Assembly: GCA_016721735.1 (NCBI GenBank) | Contig: JADKHM010000015.1 | Span: 248,001-312,000 of the forward strand | From: Flavobacterium sp. | GTDB taxonomy: Bacteria; Bacteroidota; Bacteroidia; Flavobacteriales; Flavobacteriaceae | DNA: 64,000 nt | Direction: 5' to 3' | Part shown: piece after piece, positions 9,587 through 20,500 of the stretch | How the letters are laid out: every line of letters begins with the position of its first letter | Numbering within the stretch: the first letter of the stretch is position 1 | The notes under the pieces: generated by a model | What the model saw: only the letters and a program-made list of their open reading frames with translations | Database searches by the model: none | Told to the model about the DNA's origin: nothing | Made by a program: the position numbers and the translations under genes

Positions 9587-12500
9587 TTAATTCAACCTAA
9601 AGTTGAGTTGCATTTTCTCTAACTCTTGCAGTAATTCATTTGAAATACTGATTTTCAATTTGCGACTTGGCATGGTGAGCTTCGTAATAATTCTAATCTC
9701 ATCTTTTTCTTCGCTGATAGTCACTTCAGGTTCGTTGTCTTCTGAGAGTGCTAAAACTTCTTCTTCTGGTGCGATATCATCGGAGGTTAAAAAAACCGGA
9801 GCGGCCACTTCCACTTGCTTCCTAATGGTTTCCAATTCTAATACTTCAAAAGTTACCGAATGATCCCCGCGATTCGATTGAAAAACAGTGTGTAACTTCG
9901 TGATTAAATCCGATTGCAAGTCTTCTATATTCATATGAATAATAAGTTTCTTGGCAAAAGTTGGCAAAACATCTTGCAAATACTGCACGATCAAAAACTG
10001 TAGTCTAGGCTCGCCTTTCTTGCCAGTTTCCTTGTCCGCCCAACCTTCTTTCACCACCAAACGGATATAAGTAAAATTATTGGGAATCAAATAATGACGA
10101 AACTTCAAATATTCTTCGCCAAAAATTCTAAATTCATAACTTTCGTCAAAACCCTCCAGCGTAAACGATGCCCAACCTTTGCCATTTTTCGCAACCCGAT
10201 GTTGTACATTGGTAATGATTCCACCGATAGAAAGATTCTTATTGACATACGGTTGCAAATCTTTCAAGGCCTCCAGTTTGGCATTGCAGAAATAACGCAT
10301 TTCAAATTTGTAATCATCTAATGGATGTCCAGAAATATAAATCCCGACAACTTCCTTTTCTTTAGCTAACTTTTCCATTGTAGTCCAATCTTCACAAGGT
10401 GGCACAACTGGCTCTGGAATTTGCACATCACTGGCTTCACCAAACAAACTCACCTGCGAAGAATTTTCATTCTCTTGAAATTTCGCTCCATATCGTATGG
10501 CCTTTTCTAAGAACGTTATTCCATCGCCTTCTTCATGAAAATATTGCGCCCTCAAAGTGTTACCAAAAGAATCAAATCCACCTGCTAAGGCGAGATTTTC
10601 GATGGCTTTCTTATTCGCGGCACGCAAATCAACGCGCTTCGCCAAATCAAAAATCGATTTGTATTTGCCATCTTTTCTATTTTCAACTATGGTTTCGACA
10701 GCCGACATCCCGACTCCTTTGACAGCGCCCATTCCGAAACGAACGGCGTAATTTTCGTTTACTGTAAATTTATAATACGACTCATTAACATCTGGACCCA
10801 ATACTTGCAAGCCCATGCGTTTACACTCTTCCATAAAGAAGGAAACTTGTTTGATATCGCTCATGTTATTAGAAAGCACAGCCGCCATATATTCGGCCGG
10901 ATAATTCGCTTTCAAGTACGCGGTCTGATACGCAATCCAAGCATAGCAAGTAGAATGCGATTTGTTGAAAGCATATTCCGCAAACGCTTCCCAGTCTTTC
11001 CAAATCTTTTCTAATTTTTCTTCGGAGTGGCCTTTGGAAGCCGCTTGACTGATAAACTTGGGTTTCATTTTATCAAGTACATCTCGTTGCTTTTTCCCCA
11101 TCGCTTTTCGCAAAACGTCGGCATCACCTTTAGAAAAATCCGCCAATTTTTGCGACAAAAGCATTACTTGTTCTTGATAAACGGTAATTCCGTAGGTGTC
11201 TTTTAGTAGTTCCTCGCAAGCTTCTAGGTCATATTCTATAGGCTCTTCTCCATTTTTTCGCTTGATAAAACTCGGAATATAGGCAATTGGTCCAGGGCGA
11301 TATAATGCGTTCATCGCAATCAAGTCGTTGAAAACTGTCGGTTTCAATTCTTTCATGTATTTCTGCATTCCGGCACTTTCATACTGAAAAATCCCTACTG
11401 TTTCGCCCCGTTGAAACAACTCGTAGGTTTTCAAATCGTCTATTGGAAATGCATCTGGATCGATATCTTTTCCAGTTCTATATTTTACTAATTTGACGGT
11501 ATCTTTGATTAACGTTAGCGTCTTCAATCCTAAGAAATCCATCTTCAGCAATCCAGCGCTTTCTACGACAGAGTTATCAAATTGCGTCACATACAAATCC
11601 GAATCTTTCGCGGTAGCGACTGGAACGAAATTGGTGATATCGCTAGGCGTAATGATCACGCCACAAGCATGAATTCCTGTATTTCTGAGGTTTCCTTCTA
11701 GAATTTGTGCTTGCTGAATGGTCTCTCCGCTCAAATCTTCCTCTTTGGAGAGTTCAATCAATTCCTTGATATTATCAAAATCTTCTTGACGAAGCACTTT
11801 CTTAATTTCAGCTTCCGTGTCATTTAAGAACCTTGCTAAATTCCATTTAGATGGAATCATACCTGGAATTAACTTAGCGATTTTATCCGCTTCAAAAAGT
11901 GGTAAATCTAAAACTCGCGCGGTATCTCTAATTGCTGATTTCGCAGCCATCGTTCCGTACGTAATGATTTGTGCCACTTGCTTTGATCCGTACTTATTGA
12001 TCACATAATCCATGACTTTACTTCTGCCTTCGTCATCAAAATCTATATCAATATCGGGCAATGACACACGATCTGGATTTAGGAAACGCTCAAAAAGTAA
12101 GTTGTACAAAAGTGGATCTATATTCGTTATTCCAAGACAATAAGCGACCACCGAACCTGCAGCAGATCCACGACCTGGACCAACGGATACGCCCATTTGT
12201 CTGGCGGCAGCAATGAAGTCTTGTACAATCAAAAAATAGCCCGGATAACCAGAATTCTCAATAGTCGTTAACTCAAAATCGATGCGTTCTTTGATTTCAG
12301 ACGTAATTTCGCCGTAGCGTCTTTCAGCGCCTTTGAAAGTTAAGTGCTTTAAATAGGAGTTTTCTCCGCGTTTGCCGCCGTCACTTTCATCTTCTGGCAC
12401 CAAAAAGTCCGTTGGTATTTCAAACTTCGGCAGCAAAACTTCTCGTGCCAAATTGTAAATTTCAATCTTATCCACGATAGCGGTGGTATTCGAAATCGCT

Positions 12501-14119
12501 TCGGGCAAATCGTGAAAGAGTTTTTTCATTTCTTCCGCCGACTTGAAATAATATTCTTGGTTTGGTAATCCGTAACGATATCCGCGACCGCGACCGATTG
12601 GTGTTGTTTGCTTTTCGCCATCTCTTACACAAAGCAAAATGTCGTGGGCGTTGGCATCGTCTTTATGAATATAAAACGTATTGTTGGTCGCGACAAGGGC
12701 AACTGAATGTTTCTTCGCTAGCGCAATTAGTCCGTCGTTTACACGATTTTCATCCTCTTGATTGTGGCGCATGAGTTCCAAATAGCAATCGTCGCCAAAT
12801 TCACTTTTCCACCAAAGCAGTGCTTCTTCCGCTTGATTTTCACCTAAATTCAAAAGCTTATTTGGGACTTCTCCGAATAAATTCCCTGACAGTACAATCA
12901 GATCTTCTTTATAATTTTGAATAACACTTCGATCGATTCTCGGCACATAATAGAAGCCGTCTGTATAAGCAATAGAAGACATTTTTGCCAAGTTGTGATA
13001 ACCCTTTTTGTTCTTAGCTAAGAACACCACTTGATAACCATTGTCTTTTCTAGACTTATCTTTGTGATCTTCGCAGACAAAAAATTCGCAACCTACAATC
13101 GGCTTGATCGTAGTTTCTTTAGGTTCTTCTCCCTTTTCAACAGCTTCTTTATTCTTGGCTTCTGCCGTTTTATTGTGATTGATAATATCGCGCACAAAAT
13201 GAAAAGCGCCCATCAAATTAGCATGATCGGTAATAGCGACCGCTGGCATTTTTTGTTGGACGGTTGCTTTGACTAAAGCAGCTACGCTAATCGTGGACTG
13301 CAATACAGAAAACTGAGAATGATTATGCAAGTGAACAAAATCAGTGTCCAGCAAAAGTTGCTTGTTTTCCGAAAGTTCTTGTTTAGAAATCGGCGCCGTT
13401 TGCTGGCTTCCCAATCGTTGGCGAATGCGCTCCGAAGCTTCTTTAAGATTGACATGCTTCAATCCAACAAGCGGAATTAGTTTTGGATTTTTGAGTTTGA
13501 ATTCCTCGAAATACGTTTCAGAAGTGCGAAGTTCTTTAGCTGTGAAAACTTCTTGTCGGATCAATTCGAAAAAACATCGACTTGTAGCTTCCACATCGGC
13601 AGTCGCATTATGCGCTTCAGCAAATGGCGTTTGAAATAAATAAGAATGCAACTCAGTTAAAGTAGGCAATTTGAATTTACCGCCACGTCCTCCAGGCAAT
13701 CTTAGTAGTGAAGCGGTAACTTCAGTACAAGTATCCAAAACAGGAAGACTGCTCATCGGGGAATCGATTCCCATACGATGGAATTCACATCCCATAATAT
13801 TGACGTCAAAACCAAGATTTTGTCCGACAATAAATTGTGTTTGACTTAAGGCAAGATTAAATTTTTCGAGCACTTCAGACAAACTAACGCCTTCCGCTTC
13901 TGCCAATTCTGTAGAAATACCGTGAATTCGTTCGGCATCGTACGGAATATTAAACCCTGCTGGTTTGACCAAGTAATCTTGATGGTCGAGAATTTTCCCG
14001 AAAGCATCGTGCAATTGCCAGGCAATTTGAATACATCGCGGCCAGTTATTTACATCGGTAATGGGTGCATCCCATCGTTTGGGTAATCCTGTAGTTTCGG
14101 TGTCGAAAATTAAATACAT
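9587..14119 (-). CDS. dnaE: DNA polymerase III subunit alpha with fused DnaQ-like exonuclease
   Basis: A 1510-residue replicative polymerase. Residues 1-190 form a DEDD exonuclease (YLIFDTETTGLPK; NLGFDVNIM; HNATADVEAT), giving built-in proofreading as is typical of Bacteroidota. The PHP domain follows (FVHLHNHSQFSVL, VAITDHANLMG), then the polymerase core with the catalytic aspartates (PDIDIDFDDEGR, about residue 690) and the Gly-rich VGPGRGSAAGS loop, and a C-terminal OB fold (LSIGGIITNVQHRVAKNGKG). The start at 14119 (MYLIFDTETTG) is preferred over the upstream 14161 because the exonuclease motif I begins there. It is monocistronic and ends at a strong terminator. Confidence 0.97.
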   Translation of the reverse strand: MYLIFDTETTGLPKRWDAPITDVNNWPRCIQIAWQLHDAFGKILDHQDYLVKPAGFNIPYDAERIHGISTELAEAEGVSLSEVLEKFNLALSQTQFIVGQNLGFDVNIMGCEFHRMGIDSPMSSLPVLDTCTEVTASLLRLPGGRGGKFKLPTLTELHSYLFQTPFAEAHNATADVEATSRCFFELIRQEVFTAKELRTSETYFEEFKLKNPKLIPLVGLKHVNLKEASERIRQRLGSQQTAPISKQELSENKQLLLDTDFVHLHNHSQFSVLQSTISVAALVKATVQQKMPAVAITDHANLMGAFHFVRDIINHNKTAEAKNKEAVEKGEEPKETTIKPIVGCEFFVCEDHKDKSRKDNGYQVVFLAKNKKGYHNLAKMSSIAYTDGFYYVPRIDRSVIQNYKEDLIVLSGNLFGEVPNKLLNLGENQAEEALLWWKSEFGDDCYLELMRHNQEDENRVNDGLIALAKKHSVALVATNNTFYIHKDDANAHDILLCVRDGEKQTTPIGRGRGYRYGLPNQEYYFKSAEEMKKLFHDLPEAISNTTAIVDKIEIYNLAREVLLPKFEIPTDFLVPEDESDGGKRGENSYLKHLTFKGAERRYGEITSEIKERIDFELTTIENSGYPGYFLIVQDFIAAARQMGVSVGPGRGSAAGSVVAYCLGITNIDPLLYNLLFERFLNPDRVSLPDIDIDFDDEGRSKVMDYVINKYGSKQVAQIITYGTMAAKSAIRDTARVLDLPLFEADKIAKLIPGMIPSKWNLARFLNDTEAEIKKVLRQEDFDNIKELIELSKEEDLSGETIQQAQILEGNLRNTGIHACGVIITPSDITNFVPVATAKDSDLYVTQFDNSVVESAGLLKMDFLGLKTLTLIKDTVKLVKYRTGKDIDPDAFPIDDLKTYELFQRGETVGIFQYESAGMQKYMKELKPTVFNDLIAMNALYRPGPIAYIPSFIKRKNGEEPIEYDLEACEELLKDTYGITVYQEQVMLLSQKLADFSKGDADVLRKAMGKKQRDVLDKMKPKFISQAASKGHSEEKLEKIWKDWEAFAEYAFNKSHSTCYAWIAYQTAYLKANYPAEYMAAVLSNNMSDIKQVSFFMEECKRMGLQVLGPDVNESYYKFTVNENYAVRFGMGAVKGVGMSAVETIVENRKDGKYKSIFDLAKRVDLRAANKKAIENLALAGGFDSFGNTLRAQYFHEEGDGITFLEKAIRYGAKFQENENSSQVSLFGEASDVQIPEPVVPPCEDWTTMEKLAKEKEVVGIYISGHPLDDYKFEMRYFCNAKLEALKDLQPYVNKNLSIGGIITNVQHRVAKNGKGWASFTLEGFDESYEFRIFGEEYLKFRHYLIPNNFTYIRLVVKEGWADKETGKKGEPRLQFLIVQYLQDVLPTFAKKLIIHMNIEDLQSDLITKLHTVFQSNRGDHSVTFEVLELETIRKQVEVAAPVFLTSDDIAPEEEVLALSEDNEPEVTISEEKDEIRIITKLTMPSRKLKISISNELLQELEKMQLNFRLN

Positions 14120-14304
14120 AGTAAATCTGAAGTACTGGTATTTGAAAAAAATACGCAACAATGAACTTCAAATTTAGACTTTTTTATAGAAGTAAAAGAG
14201 GGAAGTTATCAACAAAAAACCATTCAAAAAACTGATAAATCAATTTCTTGAATGGCTTGATAATACTAAACTTTAGTATTGTTCTATTGAGATAAATCTA
14301 CTGA

Positions 14305-14631
14305 TTAATATCCACCGCGGTTTCCACCACCGTAACCTCCGCGAGAATCTCCACCACGACTGTTGTTGTAGCTTTTTCTTTCTCCTTCTGGTTTTGGTTC
14401 AGATTTGTTCACAACGATTGCACGTCCTTGAACAGTAGCTCCGTTTAATTCAGCGATAGCTTTTAAAGCTTCTTCATCATTTGTCATTTCAACAAAACCA
14501 AATCCTTTACTTCTTCCAGTAAATTTATCAGTAATAATTTTTACAGAATCAACTGCACCATAAGCCTCGAAAGACTCTCTTAAATCTGCTTCCTCAATAC
14601 TGAATGGAAGACTTCCAACAAAAATGTTCAT
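14305..14631 (-). CDS. Small RRM RNA-binding protein with RGG tail
   Basis: A 108-residue protein with a single RNA-recognition motif: RNP2 (IFVGSLPF) and RNP1 (SKGFGFVEM) are intact. The C-terminus is rich in Arg and Gly (SRGGDSRGGYGGGNRGGY), as in the cold-shock-associated RRM proteins of cyanobacteria and Bacteroidota. It probably binds cytoplasmic RNA. It is monocistronic, between dnaE and a lipoprotein gene on the same strand. Confidence 0.93.
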   Translation of the reverse strand: MNIFVGSLPFSIEEADLRESFEAYGAVDSVKIITDKFTGRSKGFGFVEMTNDEEALKAIAELNGATVQGRAIVVNKSEPKPEGERKSYNNSRGGDSRGGYGGGNRGGY

Positions 14632-14752
14632 ATGTACTATTTTAAATATTAAACAAATGTACTTCTATTTTTGTTCTAAACTACTATAAACCACAATAAA
14701 AAAAGCCACCTTTAAACAAGATGGCTATATACTGCTAAATTAAACGTTTTTC

Positions 14753-15247
14753 TTATTGAACAGGCACCCTGTAAAAGACGCCGTCTTGCAAGTTTACATT
14801 CTCCTGTGCCGTCGATTCTAGATCTATATTCTTGGCATTAAATCTGAATGTTCCAGAAATCACATTTCCGTCATATTCTGTAATGACAATCTCCCCATCG
14901 CCTGCTCCAATACCCGTTTCATAGGTAAACACATCGGTACCGGAAGTCAACACATAGCTAGCTTTTGGAGTAATGCTAGTTCCTAGAACGTGTGTAATAA
15001 AACTATTTTCGTTTCTAGGATCAACCATCATGGTTGGTTTAGGAATTTTTAGCGACATAGCTTCAGTTAAAGTGACGGCGCTTATCGTCATTTTATTTCC
15101 CACTTCAAGAGTAGCGACTGCATTTCCGCCTTCCCAAATCGCATTGTCTTTAACACCTTGAAAGACTGCACTGTCTCTTCTGCTAATGTCTTCTCCACAA
15201 GAAACAAAAGCTATTAAAACAATGATATAAGAAAGAATTTTTTTCAT
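14753..15247 (-). CDS. Small lipoprotein, DUF6252-like
   Basis: A 164-residue protein from the ATG at 15247 (MKKILSYIIVLIAFVSCGED), whose lipobox AFVSC gives an acylated cysteine. The frame is open from 15271 but the eight extra residues precede the signal peptide. The body is beta-rich (DNAIWEGGNAVATLEVG..., ITEYDGNVISGTFRFNAKN), resembling the DUF6252 lipoproteins of Flavobacteriia. A weak hairpin (AGCCA/TGGCT) lies downstream at 14704-14726. Role unknown. Confidence 0.75.
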   Translation of the reverse strand: MKKILSYIIVLIAFVSCGEDISRRDSAVFQGVKDNAIWEGGNAVATLEVGNKMTISAVTLTEAMSLKIPKPTMMVDPRNENSFITHVLGTSITPKASYVLTSGTDVFTYETGIGAGDGEIVITEYDGNVISGTFRFNAKNIDLESTAQENVNLQDGVFYRVPVQ

Positions 15248-15375
15248 TACTTTTCTAATTTTGAAAAACAAAAGTAACTTTTTAAAACATATTTCTGAAT
15301 TAAAATTGAAAAAAAATAACGTAAATTATGTTGCTCAAATAAATCACCCCAATTTTCTTTTTTTAAAATCGTTTT

Positions 15376-15411
15376 TTGCATTAGTATTTTTTAAATAAAA
15401 GTGTATCTTTG
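15376..15411 (+). promoter_or_regulatory. Promoter of rpsP-rimM
   Basis: A TATCTTTG -7 box (15404-15411) preceded by TTTTTTG ending at 15378; the 25-base gap is slightly longer than the usual 17-23. It leaves a leader of about 45 bases before the rpsP start. Confidence 0.65.
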
Positions 15412-15460
15412 CGCCCTTAATTAACCGAGGTCGTGTACCTCAAAATTTAATCATACGATT

Positions 15461-16126
15461 ATGTCAGTAAAAATTAGATTACAAAGACATGGTAAAAAAG
15501 GGAAACCTTTTTACTGGGTTGTAGCGGCAGATGCTCGCTCAAAAAGAGACGGTAAATACCTAGAGAAAATCGGTACTTACAATCCAAACACCAATCCTGC
15601 AACTATCGATTTAAACTTAGATAGCGCAGTACAATGGTTGCACAATGGTGCTCAACCAACCGATACGGCAAGAGCAATCCTTTCTTACAAAGGAGCGTTA
15701 TTGAAACACCACCTAGATGGAGGAGTTCGTAAAGGAGCCTTAACTCAAGAGCAAGCAGAAGCTAAATTAGCTGCTTGGTTAGAAGCTAAAGCTGGTAAAG
15801 TTGACGCTAAAAAAGACGGATTATCAAAAGCACAAGAAGCTGCAAAAGCCAAAGCTTTCAAAGCTGAACAAGCTGCAAATGCAAAACGTTTAGCTGCTGC
15901 TGCACAAGCTGAAGTTGAAGCGACTCAAGAAGAAGTTGCCGAAGAAGCTGTTGTAGAAGAAGTTGCTGCTGAAGAAGCTCCTGAAGTTGTTGCTGAAGTA
16001 GCACCAGCTGTTGAAGAAGCAGAAGCTCCAGCTGCCGAAGAAGCTCCAGAAGTGGCTGCTGAAGAAGCGCCAGCGGTTGAAGAAGCTCCTGCTGCTGAAG
16101 AAGCAAGCGAAGAGAAAGAAGCATAA
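15461..16126 (+). CDS. rpsP: 30S ribosomal protein S16 with Ala/Glu-rich tail
   Basis: A 221-residue protein whose first 80 residues are a normal S16 (VKIRLQRHGKKGKPFYWVV...DGKYLEKIGTYNP...AQPTDTAR). The rest is a low-complexity extension of Ala, Glu, Val and Pro (EEAVVEEVAAEEAPEVV and similar), about 140 residues longer than in E. coli; such tails are common in Bacteroidota S16. It lies 13 bases upstream of rimM and shares its promoter. The tail DNA is a near repeat of GAAGAAGCT/GCTGAAGAA codons and creates long false open frames on the other strand. Confidence 0.97.
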   Translation: MSVKIRLQRHGKKGKPFYWVVAADARSKRDGKYLEKIGTYNPNTNPATIDLNLDSAVQWLHNGAQPTDTARAILSYKGALLKHHLDGGVRKGALTQEQAEAKLAAWLEAKAGKVDAKKDGLSKAQEAAKAKAFKAEQAANAKRLAAAAQAEVEATQEEVAEEAVVEEVAAEEAPEVVAEVAPAVEEAEAPAAEEAPEVAAEEAPAVEEAPAAEEASEEKEA

Positions 16127-16139
16127 TTCTAGAGCGATC

Positions 16140-16664
16140 ATGCGTAAAGAAGATTGTTTCTATTTAGGCAAAATCGCAAAAAAATTTAGTTTCAAAGGGG
16201 AAGTTCTCATCTATCTAGATACCGACGAACCCGAGTTATATGAAAATATGGAATCAGTATTTGTTGAATTTAACAACAATCTGGTTCCATTTTTTATTGA
16301 AAATAGTTCACTTCATAAGAACGACTTTCTACGCGTTCGCTTTGAAGATGTCAACACCGAAGAAGAAGCCGATCGCTTATTAGGTTCTGCAGTTTATCTT
16401 CCATTAAAAATGCTCCCAAAACTGAGCGGCAACAAATTCTACTTTCACGAAGTCATCGGATTTGAAATCGAAGACCAACGTCTCGGCGTATTCGGAAAAA
16501 TTGTGGCGGTCAATGATAGTTCTGCACAAACCCTCTTCGAAGTACTCAACGGCGAGGTCGAAATTCTAATTCCCGTCATCGATCATTTCTTGGTCAAAAT
16601 AGATCGCGAAAACAAAAAAGTCGTGATGAATTTGCCGGAAGGTTTGGTGGAGATGTACCTGTAA
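16140..16664 (+). CDS. rimM: Ribosome maturation factor RimM
   Basis: A 174-residue protein starting at the ATG at 16140 (MRKEDCFYLGKIAKKFSFKGE); the frame is open further upstream inside rpsP, but this start gives the family's normal N-terminus. RimM binds S19 and assists 30S head maturation. The barrel motif GKIxKxFSFKGE and the C-terminal PRC-type domain (FYFHEVIGFEIED..LGVFGKI, EVLNGEVEILIPVID) are visible. It lies directly after rpsP, the conserved arrangement. Confidence 0.95.
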   Translation: MRKEDCFYLGKIAKKFSFKGEVLIYLDTDEPELYENMESVFVEFNNNLVPFFIENSSLHKNDFLRVRFEDVNTEEEADRLLGSAVYLPLKMLPKLSGNKFYFHEVIGFEIEDQRLGVFGKIVAVNDSSAQTLFEVLNGEVEILIPVIDHFLVKIDRENKKVVMNLPEGLVEMYL

Positions 16665-16682
16665 TCAATTGATAATTATTAG

Positions 16683-16750
16683 AAGCCGGGAACCTGCTAT
16701 CCGCTAAAGTCCTCACTGCGTTCCGGGCTATCGCTACTATCAGGGCTAGG
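16683..16750 (+). repeat. Structured intergenic repeat, family A, copy 2
   Basis: It contains GCCGGGAACCTGCTATCCGCT and ends CTATCAGGGCTAGG, matching copies 1 and 3. It separates rimM from trmN6. A/T-rich palindromes of TTGATAATTA type surround it (16668-16680 and 16813-16840). Confidence 0.85.
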
Positions 16751-16841
16751 CATTTGTGTAAATTTCGTTTACTTCCTTAATTTGTAAAAAGCGTCATTCA
16801 ACCTGCCAGGCAATTATCAATTGTTAATTATCAATTAAAAA

Positions 16842-17549
16842 ATGTTCCAATTCAAACAATTCTCCATCCAACAACACCAAACTGCCATGAAAGTCGGCAC
16901 CGACGGTGTACTACTCGGCGCATGGACTCCAATCGAACACCAACCCAACACTATTCTCGACATCGGAACCGGAACCGGATTGATTGCTTTGATGTTGGCC
17001 CAAAGAACTTCTGCTGATCAAATCGACGCATTAGAAATTGATGAAAACGCCTACGAACAAGCCGTCGATAATTTCGAAAATTCGCCTTGGAGTGATCGGT
17101 TATTTTGTTTTCACGCCGCACTTGATGAATTCATCGAAGAACCCGAAATTGAGTACGATTTGATTGTTTGCAATCCGCCATTTTATGCCGAAGACTACAA
17201 AACTGAAAACGAACAACGCGATTTAGCGCGCTTTCAAGACGCTTTGCCTTTTGAAGATTTGGTAGAAGCAGCCGATTTGTTGTTATCCGAAAACGGAATT
17301 TTTGCCGTGATTATACCTTTTAAGGAAGAAGCAAAATTCATCGATTTATGCGCTGAAGCCGAATTATTCCCCGTAAAAGTGACGCGTGTCAAAGGAACGC
17401 CAACTTCTGAAATTAAGAGAAGTTTGTTAGCTTTTAAACGCTACGAATTGCCGGTTTTAACCGCTGATGAACTCATCATTGAAACCGCGAGACATCTGTA
17501 CACGCCAGAATACATTGCGTTGACTAAAGATTTTTACCTCAAGATGTAA
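16842..17549 (+). CDS. trmN6: tRNA1(Val) (adenine(37)-N6)-methyltransferase
   Basis: A 235-residue SAM-dependent methyltransferase of the TrmN6/YfiC family, which methylates A37 of tRNA-Val. The SAM-binding motif I (ILDIGTGTGLIALMLAQ), the acidic motif II (IDALEIDENAYEQA) and the N6-methylase catalytic motif NPPF (LIVCNPPFY) are all present. The C-terminus (ETARHLYTPEYIALTKDFYLKM) is family-typical. A degraded second copy of exactly this C-terminal region lies 13 kb away at 30563-30681. Confidence 0.94.
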   Translation: MFQFKQFSIQQHQTAMKVGTDGVLLGAWTPIEHQPNTILDIGTGTGLIALMLAQRTSADQIDALEIDENAYEQAVDNFENSPWSDRLFCFHAALDEFIEEPEIEYDLIVCNPPFYAEDYKTENEQRDLARFQDALPFEDLVEAADLLLSENGIFAVIIPFKEEAKFIDLCAEAELFPVKVTRVKGTPTSEIKRSLLAFKRYELPVLTADELIIETARHLYTPEYIALTKDFYLKM

Positions 17550-17575
17550 TACCAAATTATCTAATAGTCAATCTC

Positions 17576-20500
17576 TTAATTGTTCGCAAAGCTAATCTCG
17601 CTCCAGAATGTTCCCGTCCAGATCAAGGTAATCATATCGCCTTTACCCATTGTCCGATTTCCTGAAGTGTTCGTGTTTCGGTTGACTGCATCATCTTGTA
17701 CTTCGAACAAATCTGTACCGGCATCGGCATTTTCTATGATTAGGAGTTGCCCTCTAACAAGACCGTCTGAAAGCGTAATATCTCGGTTTGCCGCAAATAC
17801 CGCCTCGTCGCTGCTTAATCGGATATAGCCACGATTCCCGACAGTGATCAATTGATTATCGACTGTGAGAACAACATTGGTGCCATCGTCCCTAAGCGAC
17901 AATGCGCCTAACATGTCTAAGGTGGTGAGCGGCGCAGTCATACCAATACCTACTTTCACGGCGTTCGCGCCGATGTCGCCAAGCACCATGCTGTTGGCGG
18001 AGGTGACTGTTGCCCCAGAGCCTATCGCGATGCTGTTGCTGCTGGCGGCGCTGACTGTTGCCCCGAAGCCTATCGCGACGCTGTTGGAGCCGCCGACCCT
18101 TGCGCCAGAGCCGATGACGATAGCATTGCTCAGGTTGTTAGTGGCAAGGTCCGCCTGATCTCCTATGATCACATTCTCGGTTCCCGTGGTGTTCGTGTCC
18201 CCCGCTTGATTACCAATCATGATATTCTGCGAGCCAATTTGATTGGCCCCACCAGCATTGACGCCTAGAAAGACATTACTATCTCCAGTGGTGTTAGCAT
18301 CCCCTGCCTCGAACCCCACGAAGGTGTTTCTGTTACCACTGCTAATATACCCAGAGGTGGATCCCACAAACGTATTTTCAACACCATCACTACCAAATAC
18401 CCCAGCAAAGCTGCCCAGAACGGTGTTATCCCGACCATTAGCATTAGATGCTCCAGCATTGCTCCCCATGTACGTGTTTCTGCTACCACCGAAATTCACA
18501 TTCCCGCTTTTAAATCCTACGAACGTGTTGTTAGAGCCACCATTCAACTCCCCTGCACCAAGGCCATAGCTTACTATGCTGCCGATAAGATTGCTCAATT
18601 GCCCGGCGAATGCATTGCCTACGCGCAAGCGAAGCGGTTGCGCATCTGTGGTACCCAAGAAATTGGTTGCCGGGTTAGTACCTGCATTACCGGTAAGACT
18701 CCAAGAGGTACCGGAGGCAACTGTGAGAGGATCGGTCCATGTTCCTGTTCCGTTCGCATCGCTCACCAGTAGGCGTCCGACAGCTTGATTCCCATCGACC
18801 ATGCGGATATTACCTACGACGTGCAGTTTGTCTAATGGAGCAACTGCTCCGATTCCCACATTCCCGGTTTGGGTAATCCGCATCCGTTCGGTCAGAACAC
18901 TCAGGTTGTTGGTTTTGAAAGCTAAATAACCAGAGTCGCTTAGTGCTCCATTATTAGCTTTTCTACCTTCAACAGTGCCAAAAACACTGGTTGTTGTTGT
19001 TGAAGATCCAAAGCCACCTAACGAAATAGAGCCTCCAATATCCGTATTCTGCGGTGTGTTTGTCACCACGTTTAGGTTGCCTTCGCTTGCTGTAGCAGTA
19101 ACCTTATTTACGTCGACGATTTCGAGTTTCGTTTGCGGGGAAGAAGAACCAATACCTGTATTGCCGTTTTTAAGGATAACAAGGGCATCGCTTCTTTCGG
19201 CTAGATCAACGGTATTATTATTATTCGCATCTATGGCATTCCCAACGACTAAAAGACGGTCGGTGGCATTGGTCGTTCGAAAAGTAATTGCGCCGTTCAC
19301 AGTTGGAGTGTAGGTGGTTGCGCCAATCCCTAGTACAGTTTCTCCATAGGAAGAGGCGGTATTGTTTCGTCCTGCAGCAATTGAAAAGCTGCCACTGGCT
19401 ATTGTTCCTCCGCCTACGGAAAAAGCGGCAGGCCCAGACGCCGTTGTGAAATTACCCATGGCAAAAGCGCTTGCTCCAGACGCTATTGTACTACTACCCA
19501 TAGCAATCGACGCATCATTAGAGGCCACAGTCAAATCTCCAAATGCTGCAGAATTGAAACCCGAAGCCGTCGTACTTATACCCATTGCCACAGAACGAAA
19601 ACCAATATTCGCATCATCCCATTGTGCACCAGCAACCGTACCAGCCCTGAATGCTTGTTTTCTTGGGTTCCACACCATTCTTGTCCCAGCGCCACTTGGA
19701 GCAACTGCGCCACTTCCTGAAGTTCCTGTAGAAACCAATCCATCAACACCCGCAATAGTCACTGCGCCAGTGTCTGCTGTAATCGTTCGTCCTGCACCAG
19801 CACCTCCAAAATCATAAGCTTGGTCGAGTGTGCCGCTTGCAAGTGTTCCGGCAGCAGTCCAGGTTGCAGTTCCGTTGGCATCACTGGCGAGTATTTTTCC
19901 TGCGGCTTGGTTGCCATCGACCATGCGGATGTTGCCTACGACGTGTAGTTTGTCTTGTGGTGTTGAAGAACCAATACCGGTGTTGCCGTTTTTGAGGATG
20001 ACGAGGGCATCGCTTCTTTCTATTGCATCAATGCCACCGCTATTATTAGAATCGATAGCATTGCCAACGACCAAAAGTCGGTCTGTGGAGTTAGCAACTC
20101 TGAACTGCGCGTCGCCGTTCAGACTCGGGGTGTAGGTGGTAGCACCGATGCCCATGACAACTTCTCCAAAACTTGGGGCAGTTGTACCAAAACCAAAGCT
20201 GGTGGAAAAAGTCCCACTGGCATTTGTAGCAAAACCAAAAGCGGTGGAAGTACTTCCATTGGCAGTTGTATTACTTCCAAAAGCGGTGGAAGTACTTCCG
20301 CTGGCACTAGTATTAGTGCCAAAAGCCGTTGAACGAAGTCCAATATTAGCATCATCCCATTGTGTTCCTGCAACTGTACCAGCGCGAAATGACGCCTTGT
20401 TTGGGTTCCACACCATTCTTGTGCCTGCGCCGCTTGGAGCCACAGCACCACTTCCTGAAGTTCCTGTTGAAACCAGTCCATCAGTTCCTGCGATAGTCAC

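Noticed and set aside
14220..14255. Terminator of the RRM gene (CCATTCAA/TTGAATGG hairpin)
   Set aside because: The stem is short with a 20-base loop and has no T run on the minus strand, so support is too weak.
15858..16141. Leu- and Phe/Ser-rich open frames opposite rpsP
   Set aside because: They are shadows of the repetitive Ala/Glu tail of S16.
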